7,131 bases of DNA from Synechococcales cyanobacterium PMM_0003 (GTDB taxonomy: Bacteria; Cyanobacteriota; Cyanobacteriia; Pseudanabaenales; Pseudanabaenaceae). Below, piece after piece: positions 7,096 to 7,131 of this stretch. Both the position numbers and the translations under genes were made by a program. The stretch covers positions 1 through 7,131 of the forward strand of contig CASBRC010000096.1 of NCBI GenBank assembly GCA_949128015.1. Reading direction: 5' to 3'. Within the stretch, counting starts at the first letter, position 1; each line of letters opens with the position of its first letter. The notes under the pieces were generated by a model. The model was not told the DNA's origin. It saw only the letters and a program-made list of their open reading frames with translations, and made no database searches.

Positions 7096-7131
7096 AAAAA
7101 GCTGTGGCGTTCGCTGCGCGAACGCCACAGC
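7096..7131 (+). terminator. Hairpin downstream of the channel gene, cut by window edge
   Basis: Positions 7101-7114 and 7118-7131 are exact reverse complements around the loop TGC. The left arm extends outward as AAAAA (7096-7100). Its partner, expected to be TTTTT, lies beyond the window. The structure starts nine bases after the stop codon of the channel gene and would serve as its terminator if the T-run is present. Arm layout (AAAAAGCT outside, CGC-TGC-GCG inside) is shared with the hairpin after the TpsB gene. Confidence 0.6.

Overview
The window reads as a chromosomal segment of a cyanobacterium. The palindrome GCGATCGC (HIP1) occurs about 20 times in 7.1 kb, the base composition is moderately AT-rich, and the proteins have cyanobacterial features: a FHA-type two-partner exoprotein, a GluRS with the YDNRHRH variant, and large TrkA/RCK proteins. 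The long perfect palindromes between genes recall Pseudanabaena-like genomes, but that genus suggestion is from memory and weak.

Layout. Positions 1-1179 (minus strand) hold the first 393 codons of a TpsA exoprotein, open at the left edge. It has a signal peptide and a filamentous-haemagglutinin-type secretion domain. A 210 bp divergent intergenic region follows, then the partner outer-membrane transporter TpsB (1390-2997, plus). The two probably form one two-partner (type Vb) secretion system: both are exported by Sec, then the POTRA domains of TpsB recognise the TPS domain of TpsA and its barrel passes TpsA to the cell surface. TpsB converges on gltX, glutamyl-tRNA synthetase (4500-3064, minus). 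The 66 bp between their stop codons is almost entirely a perfect 24-bp hairpin.

Upstream of gltX lies a 193 bp divergent region with a second perfect hairpin (25-bp arms). Its outer ends both carry an outward-facing TATAAT. To its right is a 797-residue protein (4694-7087, plus) with an unusual order: small N-terminal module, RCK module 1, two-helix ion-channel-like pore with a GGFGD filter, RCK module 2, and a C-terminal tail. It is probably a ligand-gated cation channel. A third hairpin, cut by the right edge, follows it and has the same design as the first.

The most interesting items are the RCK-pore-RCK protein with its degenerate filter and the family of perfect intergenic hairpins. No RNA genes, CRISPR arrays, transposases or phage genes were seen.
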